64,000 nucleotides of DNA from Ramlibacter agri (GCF_012927085.1 NZ_JABBFX010000001.1:3162001-3226000); one strand, 5' to 3'; counted from the stretch's first letter, positions 17,950 through 27,812 are shown. Program-made: numbers and translations. Notes: generated from the sequence alone by a model not told the origin.

Positions 17950-19206
17950 TCACAACAGCGAAGCGACCTCCAGCCCCGAGCGCACGGCGCCTTCCAAGGT
18001 CGCCGGATACGGTCCGGCCACGTAATCCCCGCAAGCCCACAGCCGTGGCGCGACAGCCTCGGGCGGCCGCTGCAGCCCCGGCGTGCAGGCAAAGGTCGCG
18101 CGTTTTTCCACCACCGTCTGCAGCGGCTGCACCGCCCAGCCCAGCGCGCTGGCCTGCGCCAGCACCTGCGGCTCCAGCTCTTCGCGCCCGCCTTCGCTGG
18201 CGCTGGCGACGAAGGCCAGCAGGCCGGACGGGCCACCCAGCTGCCCGCGGTCAAACACGAACTGCGCCGGGCCGCCTTCCAGCGCCAGCATCGGCTGCGC
18301 CAGCCGCGGGCCACCGGTGACGTACACCGTCGCAATGGCCTCGTGCTCCAGCGCTTCCGCCTGCGTCGCCCAAGAGACGCCGGCTGGACCGGCCGCGCGC
18401 GCCAGCCGTGCCGCTTCGCCCGCAGGGCAGGCCAGCACCACGGCGTCGAACCGTTCGCCATCGACGGCGCAGCGCGCGTCGGTGGCGGAGATGGTGCGCA
18501 CCCGCGCGCCCGAACGCACTTCGGCGCCGTGCGCTTCCAGCCAGCCTTGCGCGGCGTGCGGGAACAGCTCGCCCAGGTGCTGCCTGGGCAACAGCAGGTT
18601 GGAGCCGCGCCAGGGCCCATGGCCGCGGCCGAACAGGCTGTCGCGCAGCACGCGCAGGAACACTTCGCCGCTGGACTGGTCCGCCGGCGTGTTGAGCGCG
18701 GCGACGCACAGCGGCTCGATCAATTGCTGCTGCACCCGCGGTGTCAGGCCCGCGGACAGCTGCGCCACGGTGGCTTGCGGCGGGCAGCGGAAGCCGCTGC
18801 GCTGCCAGCCGGCGGCGGCGCGCAGCAGCGAGAGCTTGTCGCGCCAGTCCCAGCCGCGCGCGCTGACGATGCCAGCTGCCGCGTCCCAGGGCGCGGGCCA
18901 GTCGGGCAGGGCGAGGCCGTTGCCGTCCGGCCGCAACAGCGTGAGCGGCATCCGCAACAGGACTTCGTCCAGCCGCACGCCCACCTTCTCCATCATGCCG
19001 AGCGTTTCGGTGTACGCACCGATCAGGATGTGCTGGCCGTTATCGAGCAGCGCCTCGCGGCCATCCGGCAGCGTCACCGCCAGCGTGCGCGCGCGGCCGC
19101 CGGGCGCGCGCGCCGCCTCGAACACCACCACCTGGTGCCCGCGTTCGCCGGCCCCGACCGCGCATGCCAGCCCGGCCCAGCCCGCTCCGACGACGGCAAT
19201 CCGCAT
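17950..19206 (-). CDS. hpnE: Hydroxysqualene dehydroxylase HpnE
   Basis: A 418-residue FAD amine-oxidase-fold protein. The N-terminal dinucleotide-binding motif ([22 protein letters not shown] begins at residue 4) and the C-terminal [26 protein letters not shown] segment are clear. With hpnD and hpnC directly upstream it forms the three-enzyme route from farnesyl diphosphate to squalene; HpnE reduces hydroxysqualene. The start is 8 bases after the hpnD stop. Squalene-hopene cyclase is not in this window. Confidence 0.92.
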   Translation of the reverse strand: MRIAVVGAGWAGLACAVGAGERGHQVVVFEAARAPGGRARTLAVTLPDGREALLDNGQHILIGAYTETLGMMEKVGVRLDEVLLRMPLTLLRPDGNGLALPDWPAPWDAAAGIVSARGWDWRDKLSLLRAAAGWQRSGFRCPPQATVAQLSAGLTPRVQQQLIEPLCVAALNTPADQSSGEVFLRVLRDSLFGRGHGPWRGSNLLLPRQHLGELFPHAAQGWLEAHGAEVRSGARVRTISATDARCAVDGERFDAVVLACPAGEAARLARAAGPAGVSWATQAEALEHEAIATVYVTGGPRLAQPMLALEGGPAQFVFDRGQLGGPSGLLAFVASASEGGREELEPQVLAQASALGWAVQPLQTVVEKRATFACTPGLQRPPEAVAPRLWACGDYVAGPYPATLEGAVRSGLEVASLL

Positions 19207-19213
19207 CTAGGCG

Positions 19214-20053
19214 CTACATCCTTCCCAGCGCCTGCACCTTCCACGCCAGCCACAGCTTGCGCACGGGCGTGAGGCTGATGCGCTGGTTCAGCACGCGGAA
19301 ATCCTCGGCCTCGATTTCGCGCAGCAAGGTGCGGTAGATGCTGGCCATCATCAGGCCCGGCTTCTGCGCCCGGCGGTCTTCCGAGGGCAGCAGGGCCAGC
19401 GCTTCGTCGTACAGCGCATGCGCGCGCTGCGCCTGGAACTTCATCAGCGCGACGAAGCGGTCCGAGTGCGTGCGCTGCAGGATCTCGTGCGCCTTGACGT
19501 CGAACTGCTGCAGTTCGTTGACCGGCAGGTAGATGCGCCCGCGCATCGCGTCCTCGCCGACGTCGCGGATGATGTTGGTCAGCTGGAAGGCCAGCCCCAG
19601 CTTGCGCGCGTATTCGGTGGTGACTTCCTTCGTCTGGCCGAAGATGCGCGCGGCGACCTCGCCGACGACGCCGGCCACCAGGTGGCAGTAGCGCTGCAGG
19701 TTGGGGAAGTCGAGGTAGCGGGTCTGCTCCAGGTCCATCTCGCAGCCGCGGATCACCGCCTGCAGCTGCTCCTGCGCGATGCCGAAAACCGGCACGCTGG
19801 GCATCAGCGCGCGCATCACCGGGTGGGTGGGGTTGCCGGCGAAGGACTGCGCGACCTCGGCCGCCCACCAGGCGAGCTTGGTGCGCGCCACGCCGGGGTC
19901 GGTCACTTCGTCGACGACGTCGTCCACCTCGCGGCAGAAGGCATAGAAGGCCGTGATGGCCGCGCGCCGCGGCGGCGGCAGGAAGAGGAAAGCGTAGTAG
20001 AAGCTGCTGCCCGATGCGGCTGCTTTTTCCTGGACGTATTGCTCGGGCGTCAT
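19214..20053 (-). CDS. hpnD: Presqualene diphosphate synthase HpnD
   Basis: A 279-residue squalene/phytoene-synthase family protein. It starts MTPEQYVQEKAAASGSSFYYAF, the usual HpnD N-terminus, and carries the two Asp-rich motifs: FCREVDDVVDE for the first and NIIRDVGEDAMRGRIYLP for the second. It joins two farnesyl diphosphates to presqualene diphosphate. An upstream in-frame ATG at 20086 would add 11 residues and overlap hpnC; 20053 is preferred from family length. The frame is open farther upstream only by GC bias. Confidence 0.93.
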   Translation of the reverse strand: MTPEQYVQEKAAASGSSFYYAFLFLPPPRRAAITAFYAFCREVDDVVDEVTDPGVARTKLAWWAAEVAQSFAGNPTHPVMRALMPSVPVFGIAQEQLQAVIRGCEMDLEQTRYLDFPNLQRYCHLVAGVVGEVAARIFGQTKEVTTEYARKLGLAFQLTNIIRDVGEDAMRGRIYLPVNELQQFDVKAHEILQRTHSDRFVALMKFQAQRAHALYDEALALLPSEDRRAQKPGLMMASIYRTLLREIEAEDFRVLNQRISLTPVRKLWLAWKVQALGRM

Positions 20054-20064
20054 GCCCGCGATTG

Positions 20065-20943
20065 TCACATCCGCGTGCTGCGCCATAACAACAGCGGCAG
20101 GTCGCGCGCGCCGACCTTGGGGCGCTTGCGCAGCGTGTCGAAGCCCTGCGCCGCCATCCGATCGAGCACGCGCAGGCCGCCCTGCACCACCAGCCGCAGC
20201 TCCCAGCCGGCGCGCCCGGGCACCCGGTGCACGAGCGGCGCGCCTTCCAGCATCAGCTTGCGCGTCCAGGCGCTCAGCTCGCCGACCAGCAAGGTGGCGG
20301 CGGCGCGATGCGGCGTCTGGCCCGGCGCGCGCGGGTCCACGCCGTGGCGGCTGGCGTCGGCCTGCGGCAGGTAGTAGCGGCCGCGCGGCAGGTCCACGCT
20401 CAGGTCCTGCCAGAAGTTGATCAATTGCAGCGCGGTGCAGATCGCATCGCTCTGGGCCAGTGCTTTCGCGTCCTGCACGCCGTACAGGTGCAGCAGCAGG
20501 CGCCCGACCGGATTGGCCGAGCGGCTGCAGTAAGCGAGCAGGGCGGCGCGGTCGGGGTGGACCGCGCCGTCGCGCGTCATCTCGACGTCCTGCCGGAAAG
20601 CATCCAGCAGGTCGGCGAGCAGCTGCTCGGGCAATTGGAACGCGGTGATGTTGCGCCGCAACGGACCGAACACATTGGGCCAGCGGCCGGAATCGGGCTG
20701 GCCCGCGCAGCACGCCGCGAGGTCCGCGCGATAGGCCTGCAGGTCGGCCAGCCGCTGCGCCGCCGGCGCGTCGCCCTCGTCGGCGATGTCGTCCGCGGTG
20801 CGCGCGAACCAGTAGATCGCGGCAATGGGCGGGCGCAGCCGGGGCGGGCAGAGCCACGAGGCGACGGGGAAATTCTCGTAGTGGTCGACGCGTGCGAGCC
20901 GGTCGTCGGGGAGCGCAGTCACAGCCGGATTGTCGCTTGACAA
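20065..20943 (-). CDS. hpnC: Hydroxysqualene synthase HpnC
   Basis: A squalene-synthase-like protein of 292 residues if it starts at the TTG at 20943, or 285 residues from the GTG at 20922. Family features are HYENFPVASWLCPP near the N-terminus, the first Asp motif WFARTADDIADEGD and the second INFWQDLSVDLPRGRYYLP. It converts presqualene diphosphate to hydroxysqualene in the hpnCDE route. No ATG is available; an 11-codon ORF with AGGAAA before its ATG (20954-20919) ends in a GTGA overlap with the GTG, which suggests coupled initiation there. Confidence 0.9.
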   Translation of the reverse strand: MSSDNPAVTALPDDRLARVDHYENFPVASWLCPPRLRPPIAAIYWFARTADDIADEGDAPAAQRLADLQAYRADLAACCAGQPDSGRWPNVFGPLRRNITAFQLPEQLLADLLDAFRQDVEMTRDGAVHPDRAALLAYCSRSANPVGRLLLHLYGVQDAKALAQSDAICTALQLINFWQDLSVDLPRGRYYLPQADASRHGVDPRAPGQTPHRAAATLLVGELSAWTRKLMLEGAPLVHRVPGRAGWELRLVVQGGLRVLDRMAAQGFDTLRKRPKVGARDLPLLLWRSTRM

Positions 20944-21121
20944 GGATGGGTCATTTTCCTAGATTACTAACCAGTCAGTCATTAAGGGTTTGCGCGGACC
21001 GTCTTGGCGGTGCTGGTGGCGGTACTAATGCGGACCTAACTTCCCTGGTGTTTGATTCCAGGGAATCCAAGAAATTGTTACTTGCCGTAACTCGGCTGTT
21101 TTGCGAAATTGGCGGAGCGCC
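20944..21121. promoter_or_regulatory. Divergent control region with a TetR/AcrR-like operator
   Basis: This 178-base region separates hpnC from the efflux adaptor. It contains a low-GC block, ATTACTAACCAGTCAGTCATTAA with partial dyad symmetry (20963-20985), in an otherwise GC-rich genome. Its ACCAGTCAGT core with flanking TTA/TAA resembles operators of TetR/AcrR repressors that control RND pumps. No TetR gene lies in the window. The short hpnC leader ORF occupies 20919-20954. Confidence 0.45.
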
Positions 21122-22291
21122 ATGAAGAAACTTCCCTCCCGCTTGTTGACCGGCAGCGCTGTTGCTGCCGCGGCCCTGCTGCTCGGTGCCTGTTCGCGCA
21201 CCGAAGCCCCGGCGGACCCGGTACGTGCCGTCAAGGTGGTCACGGTCGGGGCGTCCTCGCTGCAGGCCGTGCACGAGTTCTCCGGCGAGGTGAAGCCGCG
21301 CGTGGAGTCGCGCATCGGCTTCCGCGTGGCCGGCAAGGTGCTGCGCCGCCAGGCCGAAGTGGGCCAGCGCGTGCAGGCCGGCCAGTTGCTGGCGCAGCTG
21401 GACCCGCAGGACTACCGGCTGGCCGCCGATGCGGCTCGCGCCCAGGTGGCCGCCGCCACGACCAACCGCGACCTCGCCGCGGCCGACTACAAGCGCTACG
21501 TCAAGCTGAAGGAAGAGAACTTCATCGCCGGCGCCGAAGTGGAGCGCCGCGAGACCGCCTTGAAGGCGGCGCAGGCCCAGCTGGAACAGGCCCAGGCGCA
21601 GCTCGCTTCCCAGGGCAACCAGGCGCGCTATACCGACCTGCTGGCCGACGCGGCCGGCGTGGTGACCGCGGTCGAAGCCGAGCCGGGCCAGGTGGTCGCG
21701 GCCGGCACGCCCATCGTGCGCATCGCCCAGGACGGACTGCGCGACGTGGTGTTTTCCGTGCCGGAGGACAAGGTCGGCGCAGTGCAGACCGGGGGGCCCG
21801 TCACCGTGAAATCCTGGTCCACCGGCGCCACGCTGCCTGGCCGCATCCGCGAGGTCGCCGCCAGCGCCGACCCCGTGACCCGCACCTATCCCGTCAAGGT
21901 CTCCCTCGACAGCCCGACCCCGCCGCCGCTGGGCGCCACGGTTTCCGTGATGCCGCAGGCGCTGAGCCACGTCGGCGCGCAGGTCATCAAGCTGCCCACC
22001 AGCGCCTTGCGGCAGGAAGGGCAGGGCACGGCCGTGTGGGTGCTGGAACGCAAGACGATGACCGTGCGTTCGCAGCCGGTGACGGTGGCCACGGCCGACG
22101 GCAACGACGCCGTCATCGCCTCGGGCCTCACGCCCGGCATGCTGGTCGTCTCGGCCGGCGTGCACGTGCTGTCGCCGGGCCAGAAGGTCACGATCTGGCA
22201 GGACAAGACGGCCGCGGCCCCCGCGCTCGCCTCGCAGCCCCAGCCGGTGAGCGTGCCGGCCGGCATGGCCCAGTCCGCCACTTCGCGCTGA
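21122..22291 (+). CDS. RND efflux periplasmic adaptor (membrane fusion protein)
   Basis: A 389-residue lipoprotein adaptor. The signal sequence ends in the lipobox LLGAC-S (Cys near residue 24). A lipoyl/barrel-sandwich half (GEVKPRVESRIGFRVAGKV), an alpha-helical hairpin at about 95-165 rich in Ala/Gln/Glu, the second lipoyl half (DAAGVVTAVEAEPGQVVAAG), and a beta-barrel and membrane-proximal part follow in the usual order. It starts 8 bases before the RND pump that it serves; no outer-membrane TolC-type gene is present here. The ATG at 21122 rather than 21101 gives the correct signal sequence. Confidence 0.92.
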   Translation: MKKLPSRLLTGSAVAAAALLLGACSRTEAPADPVRAVKVVTVGASSLQAVHEFSGEVKPRVESRIGFRVAGKVLRRQAEVGQRVQAGQLLAQLDPQDYRLAADAARAQVAAATTNRDLAAADYKRYVKLKEENFIAGAEVERRETALKAAQAQLEQAQAQLASQGNQARYTDLLADAAGVVTAVEAEPGQVVAAGTPIVRIAQDGLRDVVFSVPEDKVGAVQTGGPVTVKSWSTGATLPGRIREVAASADPVTRTYPVKVSLDSPTPPPLGATVSVMPQALSHVGAQVIKLPTSALRQEGQGTAVWVLERKTMTVRSQPVTVATADGNDAVIASGLTPGMLVVSAGVHVLSPGQKVTIWQDKTAAAPALASQPQPVSVPAGMAQSATSR

Positions 22292-22298
22292 GGCTTCG

Positions 22299-25200
22299 AT
22301 GAGCGAAAGCAAAACGCAACGCGAGCGCTTCAACCTCTCGCGCTGGGCCCTCGAGCACCCGGCGCTCACGCGCTACCTGATGATCGTGCTGATGGTGCTG
22401 GGCTTCGCCAGCTACTTCCAGCTCGGGCAGGACGAGGATCCGCCCTTCACCTTCCGCGCGATGATCATCCGCGTGTTCTGGCCCGGCGCCACCGCGCAGC
22501 AGACCGCCGAACAGGTCACCGACAAGATCGAGCGCACGCTGCAGGAAGTGCCGTACGCCGACGTGATCCGCAGCTACTCCAAGCCCGGCGAGGCGCTGGT
22601 GGTGCTGCAGATCAAGGATTCGTCGCGTGCCTCCGAAGTGCCCAACGTCTGGTACACGGTGCGCAAGAAGATCGGCGACATGCGCAGCACCTTGCCGGCC
22701 GGCGTGGTGGGCCCGGTCTTCAACGACGAATACGGCGACGTCTACGGCGTCATCTACGCGCTGGAAGCCGACAAGGGCTTCAGCTACGCGGAGGTCAAGG
22801 ACTTCGCCGACGACGTGCGCCAGCAGCTGCTGCGCGTGCCGGACGTGGCCAAGGTCGAAATGTTCGGCGTGCAGGACGAGAAGCTGTACGTCGAGATCTC
22901 GCAGAAGCGCCTGGCGCAGCTGGGGCTGGACCTGAACCAGGTCGTCGCGCAGCTGGGGCAGCAGAACGCGATCGAATCCGCCGGTGCGGTGCAGACGCCG
23001 CTGGACACGGTGCAGGTGCGCGTGGGCGGCCAGTTCGACACCATCGAGCAGCTGCGCGCCATGCCGATCCGCGGCGCTTCCGGGATGCAGCTGCGCCTGG
23101 GCGACATCGCGCAGGTCAAGCGCGCCTACGTCGACCCGCCGCAGGTGAAGGTGCGCCACGACGGCCGCGAGGTGGTCGCGCTGGGCGTCTCCATGGCCAA
23201 GGGCGGCGACATCATCCGCCTGGGCAAGTCGCTGAAGGCGGCCACGCACCGCATCGACGACGGCCTGCCGGCGGGCATCCGCCTGGTGCAGGTGCAGGAC
23301 CAGCCGGAGGCCGTGTCGTCTTCGGTCAACGAATTCGTGCACGTGCTGATCGAAGCCGTGGTCATCGTGCTGGGCGTCAGCTTCATCAGCCTCGGTCTGC
23401 ATCGCCGGCCCGACGCGCCGAAGCTCCCGATCTGGAAGCGCTGGTACGTCGACATGCGTCCCGGCCTGGTGGTGGGCATCACCATTCCGCTGGTGCTGGC
23501 CGTGACCTTCCTGGCGATGAACTTCTGGGGCATCGGCCTGCACAAGATCTCGCTGGGCTCGCTGATCATCGCGCTGGGCCTGCTGGTGGACGACGCCATC
23601 ATTTCCGTGGAGATGATGGTGCGGAAGATGGAGGAGGGCTACGACAAGTTCCGCGCCGCCACCTTCGCCTACGAAGTGACGGCCATGCCCATGCTGACCG
23701 GCACCCTGATCACGGCCACCGGCTTCCTGCCGATCGGCCTGGCCCGCTCCACCGTCGGCGAATACACCTTCGCGATCTTCGCGGTGACGGTGGTGGCTCT
23801 GGTCCTGAGCTGGATCGTCTCGGTGTTCTTCGTGCCCTACCTGGGCCAGCTGCTGCTGAAGGCCAAGCCGGTCTCCGCCGAGCATCACGAGCACTTCGAC
23901 ACGGCTTTCTATCGCGGTTTCCGTGCGACGGTGAACTGGTGCGTCGAGCACCGCTGGAAGACGATCGCAGCGACGCTGGTCATCTTCGGGCTGGGCATCG
24001 TCGGCATGGGCAAGGTGCAGCAGCAGTTCTTCCCGGATTCGAGCCGGCCGGAGATCCTGGTCGACATCTGGTTCCCGGAAGGCACGTCTTTTGCCGCCAA
24101 CGAGGAAACGACCAAGCGCTTCGAAAAGAGGCTGATCAACGAGCCGGGCGTGTCGGACGTCACCACCTGGGTCGGCTCCGGCGTGCCGCGCTTCTACCTG
24201 CCGCTGGACCAGATCTTCCCGCAAAGCAACGTGTCCCAGCTGATCATCCAGCCCAGGGACATGCACGAACGCGAGCGGCTGCGCGTGAAGCTGCCGACCT
24301 TGCTGGCCCAGGAATTCCCGGAGGTGCGCGGCCGCGTGAAGCTGCTGCCCAATGGGCCGCCCGTGCCTTATCCGGTGCAGTTCCGGGTGCTGGGCCCGGA
24401 CCCCGGACAGCTGCGCCAGCGCGCCGACGAAGTGAAGGCCGCCATGCGGCAGAGCCCCAATACGCGCGGCGTCAACGACAACTGGAACGAGTCGGTCAAG
24501 GTGATCCGCCTCGAGGTCGACCAGGACAAGGCGCGGGCGCTGGGCGTCACCAGCCAGTCCATTGCCCAGGCCAGCCGCACCATCCTGGCCGGCAACACGA
24601 TCGGGCAATACCGCGAAGGCGACAAGCTGATCGACATCATGCTGCGCCAGCCGCTGGACGAGCGCAGCGCCATCACCGACATCGGCAACGCCTACCTGCC
24701 GACGGCTTCCGGCAAGTCGATCCCGCTCACGCAGATCGCGCGGCCGGTGTTCACCTGGGAGCCGGGCGTGATGTGGCGCGAAGGCCGCAACTACGCGATC
24801 ACTGTGCAGGGCGACGTGGTGGAGGGCCTGCAGGGCGCCACCGTCACCAACGAACTCCTGCCCAAGCTGCGCGAGCTGGAACAGCGCTGGCCTGCGGGCT
24901 ACCGCATCCAGGTCGCCGGCGCGGTGGAGGAGAGCGGCAAGGGCTCGTCGTCGATCGCCGCCGGTGTGCCGATCATGCTGTTCATCACCTTCACCTTGCT
25001 GATGCTGCAGTTGCAGAGCTTCAGCCGCGCGATGCTGGTGTTCCTGACCGGCCCGCTGGGCATCGCCGGCGTGGCGGGTTCGCTGCTGCTGCTGGACCGG
25101 CCCTTCGGCTTCGTCGCGCTGCTCGGCGTGATCGCGCTCATGGGCATGATCCAGCGCAACTCGGTGATCCTCATCGACCAGATCGAGCAGGACCGCGCCC

Positions 25201-25466
25201 GCGGCGTGCCGGCCTGGGACGCGATCGTCGAGTCGGCGGTGCGCCGCTTGCGGCCCATCGTTCTGACCGCCGCGGCCGCCGTGCTGGCCATGATCCCGCT
25301 GTCCCGCTCCGTGTTCTGGGGCCCGATGGCCGTAGCCATCATGGGCGGCCTGGTGGTGGCGACGGTGCTGACCTTGCTGGCCCTGCCGGCGATGTACGCG
25401 GCCTGGTTCCGCGTGCGGCGCGAAAACAACGGCGAGGCTCCCGCGCTCGTGCCGGCAGCGGCGTGA
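22299..25466 (+). CDS. RND-family efflux transporter, inner-membrane pump
   Basis: A 1055-residue proton-driven pump with 12 TM helices and two large periplasmic loops. TM1 is at about 25-42; the TM4 proton-relay motif GLLVDDAIISVEMM is near residue 425, and the second half repeats the fold (TM7 near 565, FGFVALLGVIALMGMIQRNSVILIDQIEQD near 935-965). A slightly long charged loop follows TM2 (GLHRRPDAPKLPIWKRW). The sequence is closer to the multi-drug/organic-compound (HAE1-like) branch than to the metal branch. Coupled to the adaptor upstream; probably controlled from the operator-like site at 20963. Confidence 0.92.
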   Translation: MSESKTQRERFNLSRWALEHPALTRYLMIVLMVLGFASYFQLGQDEDPPFTFRAMIIRVFWPGATAQQTAEQVTDKIERTLQEVPYADVIRSYSKPGEALVVLQIKDSSRASEVPNVWYTVRKKIGDMRSTLPAGVVGPVFNDEYGDVYGVIYALEADKGFSYAEVKDFADDVRQQLLRVPDVAKVEMFGVQDEKLYVEISQKRLAQLGLDLNQVVAQLGQQNAIESAGAVQTPLDTVQVRVGGQFDTIEQLRAMPIRGASGMQLRLGDIAQVKRAYVDPPQVKVRHDGREVVALGVSMAKGGDIIRLGKSLKAATHRIDDGLPAGIRLVQVQDQPEAVSSSVNEFVHVLIEAVVIVLGVSFISLGLHRRPDAPKLPIWKRWYVDMRPGLVVGITIPLVLAVTFLAMNFWGIGLHKISLGSLIIALGLLVDDAIISVEMMVRKMEEGYDKFRAATFAYEVTAMPMLTGTLITATGFLPIGLARSTVGEYTFAIFAVTVVALVLSWIVSVFFVPYLGQLLLKAKPVSAEHHEHFDTAFYRGFRATVNWCVEHRWKTIAATLVIFGLGIVGMGKVQQQFFPDSSRPEILVDIWFPEGTSFAANEETTKRFEKRLINEPGVSDVTTWVGSGVPRFYLPLDQIFPQSNVSQLIIQPRDMHERERLRVKLPTLLAQEFPEVRGRVKLLPNGPPVPYPVQFRVLGPDPGQLRQRADEVKAAMRQSPNTRGVNDNWNESVKVIRLEVDQDKARALGVTSQSIAQASRTILAGNTIGQYREGDKLIDIMLRQPLDERSAITDIGNAYLPTASGKSIPLTQIARPVFTWEPGVMWREGRNYAITVQGDVVEGLQGATVTNELLPKLRELEQRWPAGYRIQVAGAVEESGKGSSSIAAGVPIMLFITFTLLMLQLQSFSRAMLVFLTGPLGIAGVAGSLLLLDRPFGFVALLGVIALMGMIQRNSVILIDQIEQDRARGVPAWDAIVESAVRRLRPIVLTAAAAVLAMIPLSRSVFWGPMAVAIMGGLVVATVLTLLALPAMYAAWFRVRRENNGEAPALVPAAA

Positions 25467-25527
25467 CGGGGAGGGTGGCCGCGGCCGTGGCGTATGCTCG
25501 GCCGCGACACAACCCCCAACGCGAGCA

Positions 25528-26256
25528 GTGAACAGCCCCGTCAAGGTCATCAACCTGCGCCGGTCCGGTGACCGCCGGGAAAGCTTCAGCCGCAACAACG
25601 CCCACGTGGCGCACGAGTTCTTCGAGGCCGTGGACGGCAAGGCGCTGAGCGACGCGCAGATCGAAGACCCGCGGCATTTCATCCATCCCCTGCCTTTCCC
25701 CAGCCTCGGCGCCTATGGCTGCGCCTTGTCGCACCTGCGGCTGTGGGAGGAGGCGATCGCGCTGGACCGCCCGGTGACGGTGTCCGAGGACGATGCGGTG
25801 TTCCGCCTGGACTTCGCCAGGGAGTCGGCTGCCGTGCTGGCGCGCCTGCCCGAGGACTGGGACTTCGTCCTGTGGGGCTGGAACTTCGATTCGATCCTGT
25901 CGCTGATGTCCACGGCCGGCTTTTCGCCCGCCGTCATGGTGTTCGACCAGGACCTGCTGCGCGAGAACATGGAGGGCTTCCGCACTTCGACGACGCCGGC
26001 CGTGCCGCTGGGTCTGGACCGCTGTGGCGGCATCCCGGCGTACACGATCTCGCCGAAGGGGGCCCGCAAGTTCCGCGCGGAGTGCTTCCCGATGAAGCAC
26101 TTCGAGATGTTCTTCCCGGTCCTGAACCGCAACATCCCCAATGCCGGCATCGACATCGCGATGGCCCGGACCTACTCGGTGACGAAGTCCTTCGTCGCCT
26201 TCCCGCCCCTGGTGGCGACGAAGAACGAGCAGCGCCTGTCGACGATCCAGGCGTGA
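25528..26256 (+). CDS. Glycosyltransferase family 25 protein
   Basis: A 242-residue GT25-type enzyme. It shows VKVINLRRSGDRRESF at the N-terminus, then LGAYGCALSHLRLWEEAIA and a metal-binding VSEDDAVF (DxD-like Glu-Asp-Asp), as in LPS galactosyltransferases such as LgtB/LgtE. It starts with GTG at 25528; an ATG is not available near the conserved N-terminus. It probably modifies lipooligosaccharide. It stands alone, followed by a terminator and tRNA-Leu. Confidence 0.85.
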   Translation: MNSPVKVINLRRSGDRRESFSRNNAHVAHEFFEAVDGKALSDAQIEDPRHFIHPLPFPSLGAYGCALSHLRLWEEAIALDRPVTVSEDDAVFRLDFARESAAVLARLPEDWDFVLWGWNFDSILSLMSTAGFSPAVMVFDQDLLRENMEGFRTSTTPAVPLGLDRCGGIPAYTISPKGARKFRAECFPMKHFEMFFPVLNRNIPNAGIDIAMARTYSVTKSFVAFPPLVATKNEQRLSTIQA

Positions 26257-26331
26257 GGATAATTTCCACGGCGGATCCGGGACGATCTCGCCATCGCGAG
26301 GTCGGCTAAAATAGCTGGTTGACCGGATTCG

Positions 26332-26372
26332 AGCGGGCTGCCGGGTTCTCCTGGCGGCCCGCTTTTCCCTTT
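26332..26372 (+). terminator. Intrinsic terminator before tRNA-Leu
   Basis: A 10-bp stem with one mismatch (GCGGGCTGCC at 26333-26342 with GGCGGCCCGC at 26353-26362) is followed by TTTTCCCTTT. It ends the glycosyltransferase transcript 10-20 bases before the tRNA. A TAAAAT sequence at 26307-26312 upstream of it could be a -10 box, but no matching -35 is seen, so the tRNA promoter is unclear. Confidence 0.65.
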
Positions 26373-26381
26373 CAGTGACCT

Positions 26382-26468
26382 GCGCGGGTGGCGAAATTGG
26401 TAGACGCACCAGGTTTAGGTCCTGACGCCCTCACGGGCGTGTCGGTTCGAGTCCGACCCCGCGCACCA
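26382..26468 (+). tRNA. tRNA-Leu (anticodon TAG)
   Basis: An 87-base tRNA with CCA encoded. The acceptor stem GCGCGGG pairs with CCCGCGC, the anticodon loop reads TTTAGGT (TAG), a long variable arm typical of class II tRNA-Leu is present (CGCCCTCACGGGCG), and the T loop GGTTCGAGTCC is standard. It lies 28 bases before tig. Confidence 0.97.
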
Positions 26469-26495
26469 CCGCGTTTACCCCAACCGAGATAGATC

Positions 26496-27812
26496 ATGGC
26501 CGTGACCGTAGAAACCCTGGACAAGCTGGAACGCAAGATGACGCTGACGCTGCCCGTCAACGCCATCCAGTCCGAAGTCGATTCCCGCCTGAAGAAGCTG
26601 GCCCGTACCGTCAAGATGGACGGCTTCCGTCCGGGCAAGGTGCCGCTGTCCGTCGTTGCCCAGCGCTACGGTTACTCCGTGCAGTTCGAGGTGATGAACG
26701 ACAAGGTCGGCGAGGCCTTCGCCGCCGCCGCGAACGAGGCCAAGCTGCGCGTGGCCGGCCAGCCCAAGATCACCGAGAAGGAAGGCGCACCCGAGGGCGA
26801 GCTGGCCTTCGACGCGGTCTTCGAGGTCTATCCCGAAGTGAAGATCGGCGACCTGGACAGCGCCGAGGTCGAGAAGGTCGGCACCGAAGTGACCGACGCC
26901 GCCATCGACCGCACCCTGGACATCCTGCGCAAGCAGCGCCGCACCTTCGCCCAGCGCGCGGCCGACGCCGCCGTGCAGGACGGCGACCGCGTGTCCGTGG
27001 ACTTCGAAGGCAAGATCGACGGCGAGCCCTTCGAAGGCGGCAAGGCCGAAGACTTCCAGTTCATGGTCGGCGAAGGCCAGATGCTCAAGGAATTCGAAGA
27101 TGCCGTGCGCGGCATGAAGACCGGCGAGAGCAAGACCTTCCCGCTGGCCTTCCCGGCCGACTACCACGGCAAGGACGTGGCGGGCAAGACCGCCGACTTC
27201 ATGGTCACCGTGAAGAAGGTGGAAGCCGCCAACCTGCCGGAAGTCAACGAAGCCTTCGCCAAGAGCCTGGGCATCGCCGACGCCACGGTCGAGGGCCTGC
27301 GCGCCGACATCCGCAAGAACCTCGAGCGCGAAGTGAAGTTCCGCCTGCTGGCCCGCAATAAGCAGGCCGCGATGGACGCGCTGGTCTCGAAGGCCGAGCT
27401 CGACCTGCCGCAATCGATCGTCAAGAACGAGATCGACCGCCTGGTCGAAGGCGCCCGTGCCGACCTGAAGCAGCGCGGCATCAAGGACGCCGACAAGGCC
27501 CCGATCCCCGAGGACGTGTTCCGTCCGCAAGCCGAGCGCCGCGTGCGCCTGGGCCTGGTGGTCGCCGAACTCGTGCGCGCCAATGGCCTGGAAGCCAAGC
27601 CGGAGCAGATCAAGCAGCACATCGACGAACTGGCCGCCTCCTACGAGCGTCCCGCCGACGTCGTGCGCTGGTACTACGGCGACAACCGCCGCCTGGCCGA
27701 AGTCGAAGCCATCGTGATCGAGAACAACGTCACGGACTTCATCCTGGGCAAGGCCAAGGTCGTGGACAAGCAGGTCGCCTTCGACGAGCTGATGGGCCAA
27801 GCGCAAGCCTAA
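26496..27812 (+). CDS. tig: Trigger factor (ribosome-bound chaperone and prolyl isomerase)
   Basis: A 438-residue trigger factor. The ribosome-binding N domain carries the signature [12 protein letters not shown] near residue 45; the FKBP-type PPIase domain lies at about 155-245 ([19 protein letters not shown]); the C-terminal helical chaperone arms follow. It meets nascent chains at the exit tunnel. Gene order tig-clpP-clpX-lon is widely conserved in proteobacteria. A GC-rich hairpin follows the stop. Confidence 0.97.
   Translation: MAVTVETLDKLERKMTLTLPVNAIQSEVDSRLKKLARTVKMDGFRPGKVPLSVVAQRYGYSVQFEVMNDKVGEAFAAAANEAKLRVAGQPKITEKEGAPEGELAFDAVFEVYPEVKIGDLDSAEVEKVGTEVTDAAIDRTLDILRKQRRTFAQRAADAAVQDGDRVSVDFEGKIDGEPFEGGKAEDFQFMVGEGQMLKEFEDAVRGMKTGESKTFPLAFPADYHGKDVAGKTADFMVTVKKVEAANLPEVNEAFAKSLGIADATVEGLRADIRKNLEREVKFRLLARNKQAAMDALVSKAELDLPQSIVKNEIDRLVEGARADLKQRGIKDADKAPIPEDVFRPQAERRVRLGLVVAELVRANGLEAKPEQIKQHIDELAASYERPADVVRWYYGDNRRLAEVEAIVIENNVTDFILGKAKVVDKQVAFDELMGQAQA

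Noticed and set aside
16155..18620. Apparent extension of hemH by about 480 residues
   Set aside because: The extra part lies over the HAD gene and hpnE in the wrong frame; hemH starts at 17162 with normal length.
20892..21125. Plus-strand ORF across the hpnC/efflux control region
   Set aside because: It begins inside hpnC on the opposite strand, has no ribosome-binding site and covers the operator-like region.
22188..25682. Very long open frame on the minus strand opposite the RND pump
   Set aside because: It has His/Gln/Arg-rich composition typical of antisense frames in GC-rich genes, no recognisable domain, and lies over a clear 1055-residue pump.
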